64,000 nucleotides of DNA from positions 1 through 64,000 of the forward strand of contig JABCPU010000204.1 of NCBI GenBank assembly GCA_016800925.1. The letters run 5' to 3'. The stretch comes from Suillus spraguei (Eukaryota > Basidiomycota > Agaricomycetes > Boletales > Suillaceae). Position numbers and translations under genes: made by a program. The notes beneath the pieces were generated by a model. It ran no database searches. It worked only from the letters and a program-made list of their open reading frames with translations, and had not been told where the DNA came from. Numbering within the stretch: position 1 is the stretch's first letter; the number at the start of each line of letters is the position of its first letter. Positions 35,545 through 46,455 of this stretch are shown one piece after another.

Positions 35545-38141
35545 TCATAGTCTGCATTCAATACCCAAGTCCTCAGCAATGATCATCGCGGCCTTCTCTC
35601 CAACGAGGAGCGCCGTCGAATAAGTGTTCTGAAAGATGGTTAGACTACACATCAATAATTTCTTCTTCACTACTCACCGTACCAACGATCTTCGGCACGA
35701 TGGACAAGTCCGCGACCTTGAGGTTTGCAACACCATACACGTTTAGCCGAGCGTCGACGACCCTCGGTCTTCCCTTGACTTCATAGCACAAGTTCCGAGC
35801 TGTACACACAGGGATAAGGCACCTCAAGTAGAAGTATGACGGTTCAAGCTACACGTACCGAGTGCCATGTTGTTTGCACTGGGATTCGATCAAATATGTT
35901 ACAGTAAGGGAAGATAAATTCAAGACATACTGTTGTCACGGTGAAATTGTTCGATCGCTTCGTCATCTTCTGCAGTGTAGATGATGTCGGGCGCATTCAG
36001 GTCCGCTGGACCGCTCGCTTCTTTGCAGACTGCAGCACTTCCCTCCGGGAAATGAGGGTGGAAGGCGGCAACTTCACCCTGGTAAGAAGGCATGCGTCGA
36101 CAGATTTCGCGTAGTTTTTTGTACCCAAAGTTGAGAGGTACAATATCCGATGGACTGGGCAGATTATCGTGGTCAGACGAGTATGGCTGAAATAAAAGAT
36201 GTGCCCACTCACTCATCTAGGTAGCCTGTAGTGAAGTCGATGTCTTCCTTGCCGTTCTCTCCCACTTTGATATGAACACTGCCAATAGACGCGGGGTAAA
36301 GCTACAGAACTTATATTCAGAAGAAAGGTCACAAAGTGTGTTGGGAGCCGTACTGTAATGATTTCGGCAGTCATGTAATTGCGAGGGGGAACGCCACTTG
36401 GCCCGAGGTAACTGGCCATCATGAGCATTCGCACGTCATGAAAGTAAAGGATTACACACACCCTGCAAAGACGGTCAATATTGCTACAGCCCTTTCCGGG
36501 TTGTCCTGGAAGAACTCCTTCCATCGTGGTTCAAAGGTTGAACCCATGGCCTTCAACTCTTCGTCGTCAGGACGCCACTTGATTTTTGCATCGTTACCGC
36601 TGAAATACTAATGAGTGCATTACAAAATGCGAATAATTATACCAACTTTTGAGCAATGAGAGACTTTCTATTACTTTTCCATCGTGCAAGGTGTTCTGCG
36701 TGAGTACTTAAAGGCTACCCAGAACGTAACGAGAACATGCTTGCTTACCCTGTACAACGTTCTCCTCCCCACGCCAGAGCTTGTCCATGGTAACAAATTC
36801 ATCACCAGCAAAGTATGGAACGAAAGCGCCATTATGATCTGATGGCCCTAAGTTAACGTTATGATATGAATAGTTGAACACGGACCTTGATAATTTTCTC
36901 CAACGCCAGGTAAATCCACCAGTTGCTCGATATCACACCGCTTAAGAATCGCTTGAGCACCGATCCCAGACCTCTCGAGAATGGCTGGTGAACCAAACGC
37001 CCCAGCGGAGACAACAACAAGTTTTGATGCTCTCACGGTGATCAATGATTGATCAGCGTCCGGGCAAGACACCGGGTCGTTGGTGAACTCGACACCTACA
37101 GCATGCTTGTCCCTTTCAGTCAAAAAAAGTCAGCAGTTGGTACAATTGCACTTCAAGGTGCAACACTCACTCGAAAATCACGCGCTTCACACGCTTTCCG
37201 GCCCATATCTTTAAGTTGGGATTGTGAGCTTGGTTGTAAACATAGTGATGCGCAGCGTCGGAACGCGTTCCAGTTGTCCCGTCAATGTACCTTCTCATAC
37301 ATGAGCTGAGGTCATCATAGACTATGGGTACGTGCTTACTTGAACCATGGCTGAGATGAATCTTGTCAGTGGTAGCAGACGGAGGAGGGACATAATAAAG
37401 TGGCGCACACTATAAGTATTGCACGTTTCTAAATCATTGGAGTCGTCGGAAAATGGCCTCTTGTGATACTTCGTGCCAACACGGATAAAGTCTTCGCTGA
37501 TACCTATTTTACAGCCACCAGAGGACACTTTGATAGGTCCATTATACCCGTGGGTTGGACGATCTGCCTGCACCTCATATGTCTCTACCTATACAATACC
37601 AGCAGTTCAGCTTAACAAACATACAGACAGCACGTTTGAGGACCTTTTTCATGAGAGGAATTAAGTTCTTAGATTCCCAACCATCGACTCCCCAATCATC
37701 AAAATCTGAGGCAGGCGAACGAGTATAATTCATAACTGTCTGAGCATTAGAGTTCTGTTCATTGTTACAACGATACTACGAACAATTCACACATGAGCCT
37801 CCACCAACACAATGGGCGCAGTGAACGATCGGCGCACGGCCGTTTAGGTGTGGTGAGGGATTTCCAATATTGAATGTCATCGTAGTACTCGTCGGCGCCA
37901 GATGAGTGAAAAATTGGTAGGGCTGAACATGCGCAGCTTTGTTAAGGGTGTGTTGACCTCCTTCGAGAATCAAGATCCTGAGCGAGGGGTCACATGCTGC
38001 CAGGCGACCCGCAACAACGCAAGCTGTGCTACCGCCTGCACACAAAGGGCCATGCTAAAAGAGCAAGTCGCTACGTGTAAAATGTCGATGCTCACCTCCA
38101 GCAAAGATGATATCAAACTCTGATAAGGACGGATAAGACAT
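35545..38141 (-). CDS. GMC alcohol oxidase-like protein, copy 1, frameshifted near the active site
   Basis: GMC flavoenzymes oxidise alcohols with O2. This one resembles the alcohol/methanol-oxidase branch (AA3_3). About twelve exons are read from MSYPSLSEFDIIFAGG at 38141. The FAD-binding start FDIIFAGGSTACVVAGRL is present, with one glycine replaced by serine compared with the usual GGG/GGT. HLNGRAPIVHCAHCVGGGSCVN and GAFGSPAILERSGIG are also present. The catalytic His exon reads VQTTWHSLGTCAMK, and the C-terminal Asn box is VGTNTYSTALLVGEKAAMIIAE. After CAMKSRED one G appears to be missing (about 35760) before VVDARLNVYG, which would truncate the enzyme. It is a tandem paralogue of 40141-42769. 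Confidence 0.85.
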
Positions 38142-39016
38142 CGAGGATTTGCTTTCAGAAAGTCGGTGACTCGCAGTATTCAAGTTGGTGGTCCGTGTTC
38201 AATTTATATCTGTGGCAATTAGTTAATACTACTTTGATTAGTCCAACTGTCTAAGGACCGAATATGGGACATTGCTCCACGTCAGCTGGGCAGCATATAA
38301 GATCATCTGAGCTTTTGCGTGGCACAGAAGAAGTACTCGAACGCTGCTTGTGCGTAGTTTGAATTCCGCTGTAGAGTCACCGGGCCGTAAGTCAGGCTCG
38401 GGCCGGGCACCTGGCGTTGGTAATTTCAATTGCTTCTGGCAGAGTCGTTCTGTGCTCTGTACATGGCATCGCGTCTTGCATTCCCAGCACATTCTGCAGT
38501 CGAACTTGGGTGTTTATCACATCTAGCATGTTGCTGCGACGTGAAACATTTTGTGAACACACAGCCTTGCCTGCCCACGTCGAAGGATAGGCTCACAATT
38601 ACTGGCACACTAGTCTCATACACGTCTGAATCGTGTCGACTCATCAGGCAATATCCAATCTCGATCATATCTTTCAAATGGTATGTTATCGCGCGACCAC
38701 CGTCCGTACTAATAACTGCTTCATTCAATTTTCGCTCCGCGGAAGGAGACGACGCTCTGTGCCTATCTTAGAATTCCGACGATAACGACGACGCTTTTCT
38801 CGTGACGGAGATAGTGTACCGTGGATAACCGTCTGGGGATTTCTCCACCGTGGATATCCACCCTGAGGAATTGGGGGTCAGTTATTCACCGGTGAGTAGG
38901 GTGGATATTCACCATCGGCAAAATCGGCCGGATCCGGACGCTACCAACTTAAAGGCGTGTTTTTGCAAAATTCGCGTTCATTTATCAATACTAAGTAAAG
39001 ATATATCATATAGTAT
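38142..39016. other. GMC copy 1 upstream region, no gene recognised
   Basis: Promoter region of the first GMC gene plus unassigned sequence. A palindromic GGTGGATATCCACC-like motif recurs near 38848-38910. The plus-strand open frame at 38850-39371 is Ser-rich and is better explained by the minus-strand candidate gene. Confidence 0.4.
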
Positions 39017-39930
39017 CTATTCCATGTCCCAGTCTGCCTCTGTTAAGACCCTCTCTTGCACAAAGGTACTTGCTGGTGAAAGAATGACCGTGTTTCGTGG
39101 TGCCGCAGGAGCCAGATCCTTATCAGCGAGTACGTCAACTAGTCTCCCGGAATTGAGATCGATAATACTGGCAGCATCGAAACCCTCCCGTCGAAAGAAT
39201 CCATTTTTCTTGAACCATCTTCTGCAACGTCCAGGGACATCCGAGTCTGAGCCGTTGTCACGGTCACCAGGTGCTTCAGGTTCGCCTGCGAAATCGTCAT
39301 CTACGTCAGATGCGTCGCTTTCGTTGTCATCTTCCAGACTTAGACCAGCACATGCAAGATACCTTCATTAGGTCATGCACATCACACGATCTACCCGTTA
39401 ACCCTGCTTGCTCCAAAACATCCATCTGCTACCATTGTCTCCATATCTTGTAATCGAGCGCCGACTACCGGAGCTTGTGCCTTGCAAACATCAAAAGCAT
39501 ACAAGGGAAAAGTTCATGTATCAGTCAATGAGGACCCAGCGAATTGATATAATGCGGTCCGTCATTCCATGTCGATTTACTAGTAGACCAGGTGTGAACG
39601 TTATATAGTACTGTTGACGACAGGAACAAGGAACCGCTGATGAATAAAGGTAATATGGGTGGTCGTTCCTGCAGTTGCTGTATACTTTCGAGTGAACGAT
39701 CTTGCACTATACCTTTTGGGGCGGTAATCTTTGCATCGACAGTCGAGACACCCCACTCGGAACACCGTCCTCGCAGTCAGCTCTAGCAACTGATACATAT
39801 GGTGGTGAGACAATAACCAACCGAAGGCTTCCAATTTCAACTGGACCCTCGCCCAGGCCTGGCTTATTCGAGTTGGCACATACTGAGAGCACCCAAAGTT
39901 CTTTGTTTATCACGAACTGGCATTCAATAC
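39017..39930 (-). CDS. Unrecognised multi-exon gene candidate
   Basis: Three minus-strand blocks look protein-like and are bounded by splice-like signals. Block one is CIECQFVINKELWVLSVCANSN...SRLSMQRLPPQK (about 39930-39715, followed by GTATAG). Block two is KAQAPVVGARLQDMETMVADGCFGAS (about 39490-39405). Block three is LEDDNESDASDVDDDFAGEPEAPG, an acidic run, then RRWFKKNGFFRREGFDAASIIDLNSG, ending EADWDME and a stop at 39017. No family was recognised. The start codon and the exon joins are not established. It could also be a gene relic between the two GMC genes. Confidence 0.35.
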
Positions 39931-40140
39931 ATAGCTGCTACCTGCACGAAGTAACTGAGTGCCTACGAGTCTAGGGGAGGCTACCAGTACTAACCGGCAC
40001 GCAAAACGCGTGGAAGGGAAAAGCCAAGTGTTGATCCTTGCCAGAGGTAAAAGATTTGCAGTCCATATATTGTCCTGAGATCCATGCTGATTGCCGACAT
40101 ATAAAGTACATACTCATGATCACTCCCGCGAAGGCGCCTA

Positions 40141-42769
40141 TCACAGACGTGATCGAGTGCTTTTCAACGACGATTCACTGCATTCAATACCCAGCTCATC
40201 AGCAATGATCATCGCAGCCTTCTCTCCAATGAGAAGCGCTGTCGAATATGTGTTCTAGAGAGAGTCAGACTACACGCCAAATGATCTCCAGCCAGTACTC
40301 ACCGTGCCAACATTTTTCGGCGCAATAGACATGTCCGCAACCTTGAGGTTTGTCACGCCGTACACATTTAACCGAGTATCAACGACTCCTTGATCTGCCC
40401 TCGGCTTCATGGCGCAAGTTCCGAGCTACACATGTAAGGTTCAGTTACCTCATGTGAAAGCAAAAGTTTCAGCTATACATACCGAATGCCACGTCGTTTG
40501 CACTGCGTATCAATTCAGTATTTCAACATTACGATAGGGATGCGACATACTGCGGCGACGATGGTATCGATCGATCGCCTCATCGTCTTCTGCTGTGTAG
40601 ATCAAGTCAGGCGCATTCAAGTCCACCGGCCCGGCCGTTTCTCTGCAGGCTGCAGCGCTTCCCTCTGGGAAACGAGGATGGCCGGCGGGAACTTCGCCTC
40701 TGTATGAAGGCATGCGTCGAAAAATTTCGCGCATCTTCTTGTACCCAAAGTTGAGAGGCACGATATCGGATGGACTGTGCGGATTATCGTAGTCACGTCA
40801 GTGAGATGGAACTACCGACATACTCATCTAGGTAGCCTGTATTGAAGTCGATTCCTTCCTGGCCGTTCTCGTCCAATTTGATATGAACACTGCCGGAAGA
40901 CACAGGGTATAGCTATCGGAAAATTCAGAAAAAGATCACAGGGTAGTATATGAAGGGTAGTACTGTATAGCAGCAAGCAGTCAAATAATTGCGAAGAGGA
41001 GCGCCGCTCAAGAGAACCCCAGCGTATCTGGTTATCGTGAGTATTCGTAGGTTATCAGGGCAAAGCAATATGCACACACCCTTCCGAAAGAGCAAATATT
41101 GCAACAGCCTTGTCTGGGCGGTCCTCGAAGAACCCTTTCCATCGTGGTTGAAAGGCTGGACCCATAGCTTTCAGCTCTTCCTCGTCAGGACGCCATTTGA
41201 TTTTTGCATCGCTGCCACTGAAATGCTAATCAATACGTCACCAGCATTCAAGGTTTTACACCAACTTTTGGGCAATAAGTGACTTGCCATTAATTTTCCA
41301 TTGCGCAAGGTTTTCTATAATATTCCCCGGGTGGTTAAAGGGACTCGGGAATATGGGGAGGACATGCTTACCATGAACAACACTCTCCTTCCCATGCCAG
41401 AGGGGGTCCATAGTAATGGTTTCGTCAGCAGCAAAGTATGGAACCCAGACGCCGTTGTGATCTCTTAATCTAAGTTAACATCATGAGATAAATGGTTGAA
41501 CACGAACCTCGATAATTTTCTCCGACGCCAGGCAAGTCCACCAGTTGCTTGATACCGCACCGCTTAAGAATTGCTTCAGCACCGATCCCAGACCTCTCGA
41601 GGATGGCTGGTGAACCGAACGCCCCAGCAGAGACAACAACAAGCTTTGACGCCCTCACGATGCTTGATGACTGACCCGCGTCTGGGAAAGACACTGGATC
41701 GCTGATGAACTCGACACCTATGGCACGCTTATCTCTTTCATCCGAAAAAGACATCAGCAGTTGGGCACGATTGCAATCCAACTGGATGTGCAACACTCAC
41801 TGGAAGATCACCCGCTTCACGTGCTTGCCGACCCATATTTGCAAATTTGCATTGTGAGCTTGGTTGTAAACGTAGCAGTGGGCTGCATCAGAACGCCTTC
41901 CAGTTTTCCCGTCAATGTACCTTCCGATCCATGAGGTCAATTCACAATAGATGATGGGAATAAGTTCACTTCACCCATGGCTGGAGTAAATCTTGTTAGC
42001 AGACTTGGCACACGGAAAACAAAATTAGGTCGCGCACACTGTATGTGTTACATGTTTCTAAATCATTAGTGTCTTCGACATATCGCCTCTTGTGATAGGT
42101 CGTGCCGACACGGATGAACTCTTCGCTGGCACCTAGTTTGGATCCGCCTGAGGATACTTTGATAGGTCCACTATACCCGTGGGTTGGGCGATCGGGCTGC
42201 ACTTCATACGTCTCAAACTAAGCAATGAACTGTTCAGCTTGAGAAACATAAAGATGATTCAATCGAGGACCTTCTTCATGAGAGGAATCAAGTTTTCAGA
42301 CTCCCAGCCATCAGCACACCAGTCATCAAAATCTGAGGCAGGCGCGCGGGTGTAAACCATAGCTAACCAAGTCAACATATCAAAGCCATGTTATTCAGTG
42401 CAAGAACGCTACGAACCATTCACACTTGAGCCTCCACCAATGCAATGGGCACACGGAACGACCGGAGCACGGCCGTTGAGACTTGGGCTTGGATTTCCAA
42501 CATTAAAAGTCAAGGTAGTGCTCCTACGCGCTTGATGGCTTGGAAATTGATAAGGCTGCACATGCGCAGCTTGATTGAGCGTGTGCGGGCCCCCTTCGAG
42601 GATTAAGATACTAAGCGAGGGATCCCATGCGGCCAGGCGACCTGCAACGACACAAGCTGTGGTACCGCCTGAACCGTGATACGGCGTTATGCCAAGAGAA
42701 TCACTACAATGCAATATGTATGTATTGCTTACCTCCAGCGAAAATAATATCGAATTCTGGATGAGACAT
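40141..42769 (-). CDS. GMC alcohol oxidase-like protein, copy 2
   Basis: This is a close paralogue of the gene at 35545-38141 with the same exon layout, starting MSHPEFDIIFAGGGTTACVVAGRLAA-like at 42769. The nucleotide-binding glycines are followed by SLNGRAPVVPCAHCIGGGSSVNAMVYTRAPASDFDDW. The central block GAFGSPAILERSGIGAEAI is intact. The active-site exons read TWHSLGTCAMKPRADQGVVDTRLNVYG and NTYSTALLIGEKAAMIIADELGIEC. His in WHSLG and Asn in NTYS are the catalytic pair expected in alcohol oxidases. No frameshift was seen. The substrate cannot be told from sequence. The usual peroxisomal SKL-type tail is not present; it ends SRSRL-like (TRSRL), a possible weak PTS1. Confidence 0.87.
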
Positions 42770-43190
42770 CGAAGGGTATCAACTTGAACCACTATCGTCG
42801 GTACGTCCGATTTATATCCCTCACTGGAGCGAACAACAAAACAAAGGCAGCGCTGGCGCTAGTATGTTATAAGGGTCTTTGCACATCAAGAAGCTGTCGC
42901 GAGGTCTTAATAAACAGAGCGCTATCACAAACAGGACCCTGTATGCAGATGGGAAGTTCCGGGGCAGCCGGGAGTTAATGTTGAAATTTGAAATGAATCT
43001 TGGGGCGCGGATGGTACATAAGTCGATAGACAAGGTATGCGGCCACAGAGGCGCGGAACCCGCGAGAAGACCATAGCACGTAGCCAGATAACGCGGGGAG
43101 TGGCTTCTGGCCGGACATGCTATATATAGTAGCAGAAAAGTACGATTTGTTATAAGAATCTAACTAGAAAAGAGTGACGAGAGCGCTGAG
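42770..43190. other. Upstream region of GMC copy 2 / 3' flank of RING-CH gene
   Basis: No gene is visible. The stretch is expected to hold the GMC copy 2 promoter (immediately upstream) and the 3' end of the RING-CH transcript. Confidence 0.4.
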
Positions 43191-44986
43191 CTACAGATAG
43201 TGGTGTCCTGTATCCGTCAAAGGATCGATGAGATCCAGTTCCCTTACGTCAACACCTTCAAATGACTTGTTTTTAACACGCCGGCTCTGCAGCTCCCGTT
43301 TAGCAAGCCAAAGATGTAGCAGATGCAAACAGTCCTTTGCCTACAACAGCATCAGCATCAGGTCATCGTTTATGATATCGGTGACATACGACAGTGAAAA
43401 GACCCAACCCTAATGAATTTCTCCACCTAAATCGTCTCCCATGTAAGAATCCACCTCTTCGATCAAAGGAACAAGTACCCACCAAACAGGATCACATTCC
43501 GCCCAAACAGGAGTTCCCCGCCACGCAACGCTAAGCCCCATCAATCCAGCGACGCTAAGCCGTTTCAAAGGGCTCAATGGCGCCACATTTCCTCGTCGAT
43601 CCAAGTCCCCACCAGAGACGGCCGCACATCAGCCGGAAGAGGCGCGCGCACAGCAAGGAAACGGCGTAAAAGCAGCGAATGCTTCGATAGTCGGTATAAC
43701 AGCGAGCCCATGAAACTGGAGATGCGTGGGATGATCAACGCTCCTCCGATCAGTCGTCCAAGGGAGGTCCCAGATACGCGAATCGTGTTCTCGGCGGCGG
43801 CAGCAACGTCTCCTACGACGGCCTCACCATCAGCATTGGGATTATTGTTGGCACCGTCGTTGGCGGCACCTGCACCTCTGTCCTGCTGGCCTTGACCATT
43901 ACGCTGAACCTGGGCATTCCGTTCTTCGCCATTAGCATTGATACGAATGCGAAGGAATGGGTCATCATCTTCCAAAGCAAGCATCACGCGCTGTGCGGTA
44001 CCGGTCGCATCCGGTTGCGTATCCAGCGCCCATCTCGAGAACTGAGAGAACAGCCGGTTGTATGTGATACGCAGAGACGGATAGATGATCAAGCCGAGCA
44101 ATACTGGTGGAGGAGGCCAGCTTGGGAGCAAGGGAAACATCTCTCGTTGTATCGGTTCCTGGACACCCCAACGATTGAGGACTATGCGCTTGTCAGTCCG
44201 CGGGGGAGTGGACGTTGGCCATGCGAGGAGAAGCGGAACAAGTGGTGTGACGCTAGAATTGAAAGGGAGACGCGAGATAATGAGAGCAAGGGGAATGAGT
44301 GGAAGATTGAGGTAGCAATGCCACGGCCAATTAGTAGGATCCTCCGTTAACAGGAGATCATACATCCTACAAACATGAGGGCTGCGACTGGTTCTAAATG
44401 AAAGTGGCACGTACTCGGCACCCAGAAACTCCTTCAGGGCATAGGCGCCATATGCCGTGCTCAGGATGTACATTCCTATAAAATTTATAAAGCTGAATCT
44501 TGAAAGTAAATGTCCACGGACCAGTCCCAAGGAAACCACCACTACCGTCACGCTTGCGATGGTTACAACCTTTCCCATTGTCGACAGGCCCTTGTTGGCT
44601 GTGTCCAAGATGCGTAGAATGAGTGGATTCTCGCTTTCGAGCTCGTACACTGAGCTGCACTGCGGGCACTTGAGAGCATTCGGGGCTCGTGAAAGATTCT
44701 GCTGCGAGGTCTGTATCCATTGAAGCAGACAGGACTCGTGCGCAACAAGTGTGCATTTACATGGATGCGTCCACGCTCGCGGAGGGTCCTCGGGTGCTAA
44801 GAACGGGCAGGTCAGATAAGCGCTGATGTGACAATAGACCGCTTTGACATACCATCATACCGCTCCTCCTCCCTGCAAATGTAGCAGAGCTTGACCTAGA
44901 CAATTGTGAGCACCAGGGCTGCGCATATTTCGATGTATGCGTACCCTGAGGTCGCTGATGGTGGGCACTCGCCGTTGTGCCATCAT
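43191..44986 (-). CDS. RING-CH (MARCH-type) membrane E3 ubiquitin ligase
   Basis: MARCH-type proteins are membrane-anchored E3 ligases that ubiquitinate membrane proteins. Starting MMAQRRVPTISDLR at 44986, spliced exons give an N-terminal RING-CH finger: CYIC (before the intron), HPCKCTLVAHESCLLQW and ALKCPQCSSVYE. This is the C4HC3 pattern. Hydrophobic segments follow (VVTIASVTVVVVSLGL, FINFIGMYILSTAYGAYAL and others). The frame stops at WRH (43574), yet the next frame continues LSPLKRLSVAGLMGL, GTPVWAECDPVWW, then after introns GLGLFTVAKDCLHLLHLWLAKREL to a stop at 43191. A single missing base near 43578 explains this. The call is certain for the finger; the integrity of the C-terminus is uncertain. 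Confidence 0.87.
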
Positions 44987-45229
44987 GGTTCTAAATAGTA
45001 GCAAGTGTCATGTGCATGACCTTTTTGGACAGTAGACGGCCCAGATATTCTCAGATCATGCCTAACTTTTCGACAACAAAAGACACCAGAAGGCAACAGT
45101 CACATTAACATCTAACAAAACGCAGCTAAAACATTGACGAAAAAAGTACTACGAGTAGAACAGTCTCAAGGATTATTTTTGAATGGAAAGACTAAAAAGA
45201 TATCACTCTGTGTAACCTGACACAAATTT

Positions 45230-46217
45230 TTACTGCGCGTACGGATTCGGGGTACGTGGCTGCAATTCACGATCATCTTCTTTCTTGTGTTCTTCCATCG
45301 GAGGAGTACGCGCGTGGTCATGCCTTCTTCTGTCAGGGGAAGGGCTCCTCCTCCTGTCAGGACTCCTGCTCCGCCTCCTCCTGCTGTCCCTCTCCCTGTC
45401 GACATCGCGGTCACGTTCGCGTTCGCGGTCTCTGTCACGGTCGTCATGACGGTCACGGTCATCTCTGTTGTCTCTTTCGGAGCGACGACGAGGGGGGCTT
45501 CGAGAACGCTCACGATCACGACCAGAACGATGAGGAGGAGAAGAACGCCTCTCGTACCGCCAAACAGAAGAAGGGGGATTCTTTGCCCACTACAAACATA
45601 GTTAAGAACATTGAATTGCTCCCATAAAAAGCCGACTTGCCTGAATACTCAAGCGAGATCCCTCAAAGTACCTTCCATGCCTACGCCTGACGCGTCAGGC
45701 AGGTTACAACTCAACGTAAAAGAGCAACATACATATCGTAGTAGGCATCTTCAGCATGGCGCTGGCTTCGAAACTCGACGAAAGCGTAACTGCGAGACGG
45801 GTGCGAGACATGTTGAGCGATAGGTGATTCTCGGAACCCGAAACATCGAATGATATCGCAGCGCAGAGCGGCGAATACGAAGACGAAGGGGACTCGCGAG
45901 TGACTAATCGAATCGACGAGACAAGGCAGCAGGGCATCGCAAGGCAATCGTCCCTCGAGTCGCGTTGACTGGACAGAGGTGAAGAAAACAAAAACAATAA
46001 ATAAACTTACGGGTTCGAACTAGCATGAGGATTACGCGGGGCTGGAACGTCACAGCGGACCAAAGGACCGAATCTAAAAATACGAGGAAAAAAATTAACA
46101 TTTTTTTGACAAGTATAGATTGAATGTCATCGATAAAGCTCACCGTTCAAATTCGAATGCAAGGTCGCGTGCCCTAGTAGAAGGATGAAATCCACTGACG
46201 AAGAGGATACGCGGCAT
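45230..46217 (-). CDS. SR-type splicing factor with one RRM and an RD/RS tail
   Basis: SR proteins bind exonic RNA and help assemble the spliceosome. The RRM begins [35 protein letters not shown] (RNP2 FVSGF). It continues PYAFVEFRSQRHAEDAYYDM (RNP1 YAFVEF) and ends GSRLSIQWAKNPP. The tail is rich in RD/RE/RS pairs (RDRDRERERDRDVDRERD, SRRRRSRSPDRRRSPSP). The fit to fungal Srp1-like proteins is good. Intron 45590-45640 has a GC donor (CAG|GCAAGT). The second intron (45790-46010) is 221 nt, about four times the local norm, and holds a strong earlier acceptor. It is divergent from the PPR gene. Confidence 0.9.
45590..45640 (-). other. GC-AG intron in the SR gene
   Basis: Exon ...AGTATTCAG is followed by GCAAGT and the intron ends TTTGTAG before TGGGCAAAG. 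Removing it joins SRLSIQ to WAKNPP in frame, as expected for this family. The GC donor matches the usual AG|GCAAGT form. Confidence 0.8.
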
Positions 46218-46455
46218 TTTCAAGTGACAGACTGACAGATGGTCGTGGTTTGGATCTAAGAGGAGCTAGGGTTTGTGCGGAGTGTAAACTCGTCATATGT
46301 GCATCTATTTGGCTTGTGGCGAACACGACCCCATCAATTTTAATATTTGACTTCAAGTTGAATCAAGGTTGGATCAGAGTCTTGACACCAGGTATAACTC
46401 CTGTCAACGGTTTCAAAGTGTTATTTTTGATGATTTTTGTAGATGCTGTTCGCGT
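46218..46455. promoter_or_regulatory. Shared divergent promoter, SR protein / PPR protein
   Basis: A 238-bp interval separates two divergent start codons (46217 minus, 46456 plus). No specific binding motif was assigned. Confidence 0.45.

Noticed and set aside
38850..39371. 173-residue plus-strand Ser-rich open frame
   Set aside because: The Ser/Ala/Pro-rich composition is the complement of an acidic minus-strand block with splice-like borders, which is the more protein-like reading.
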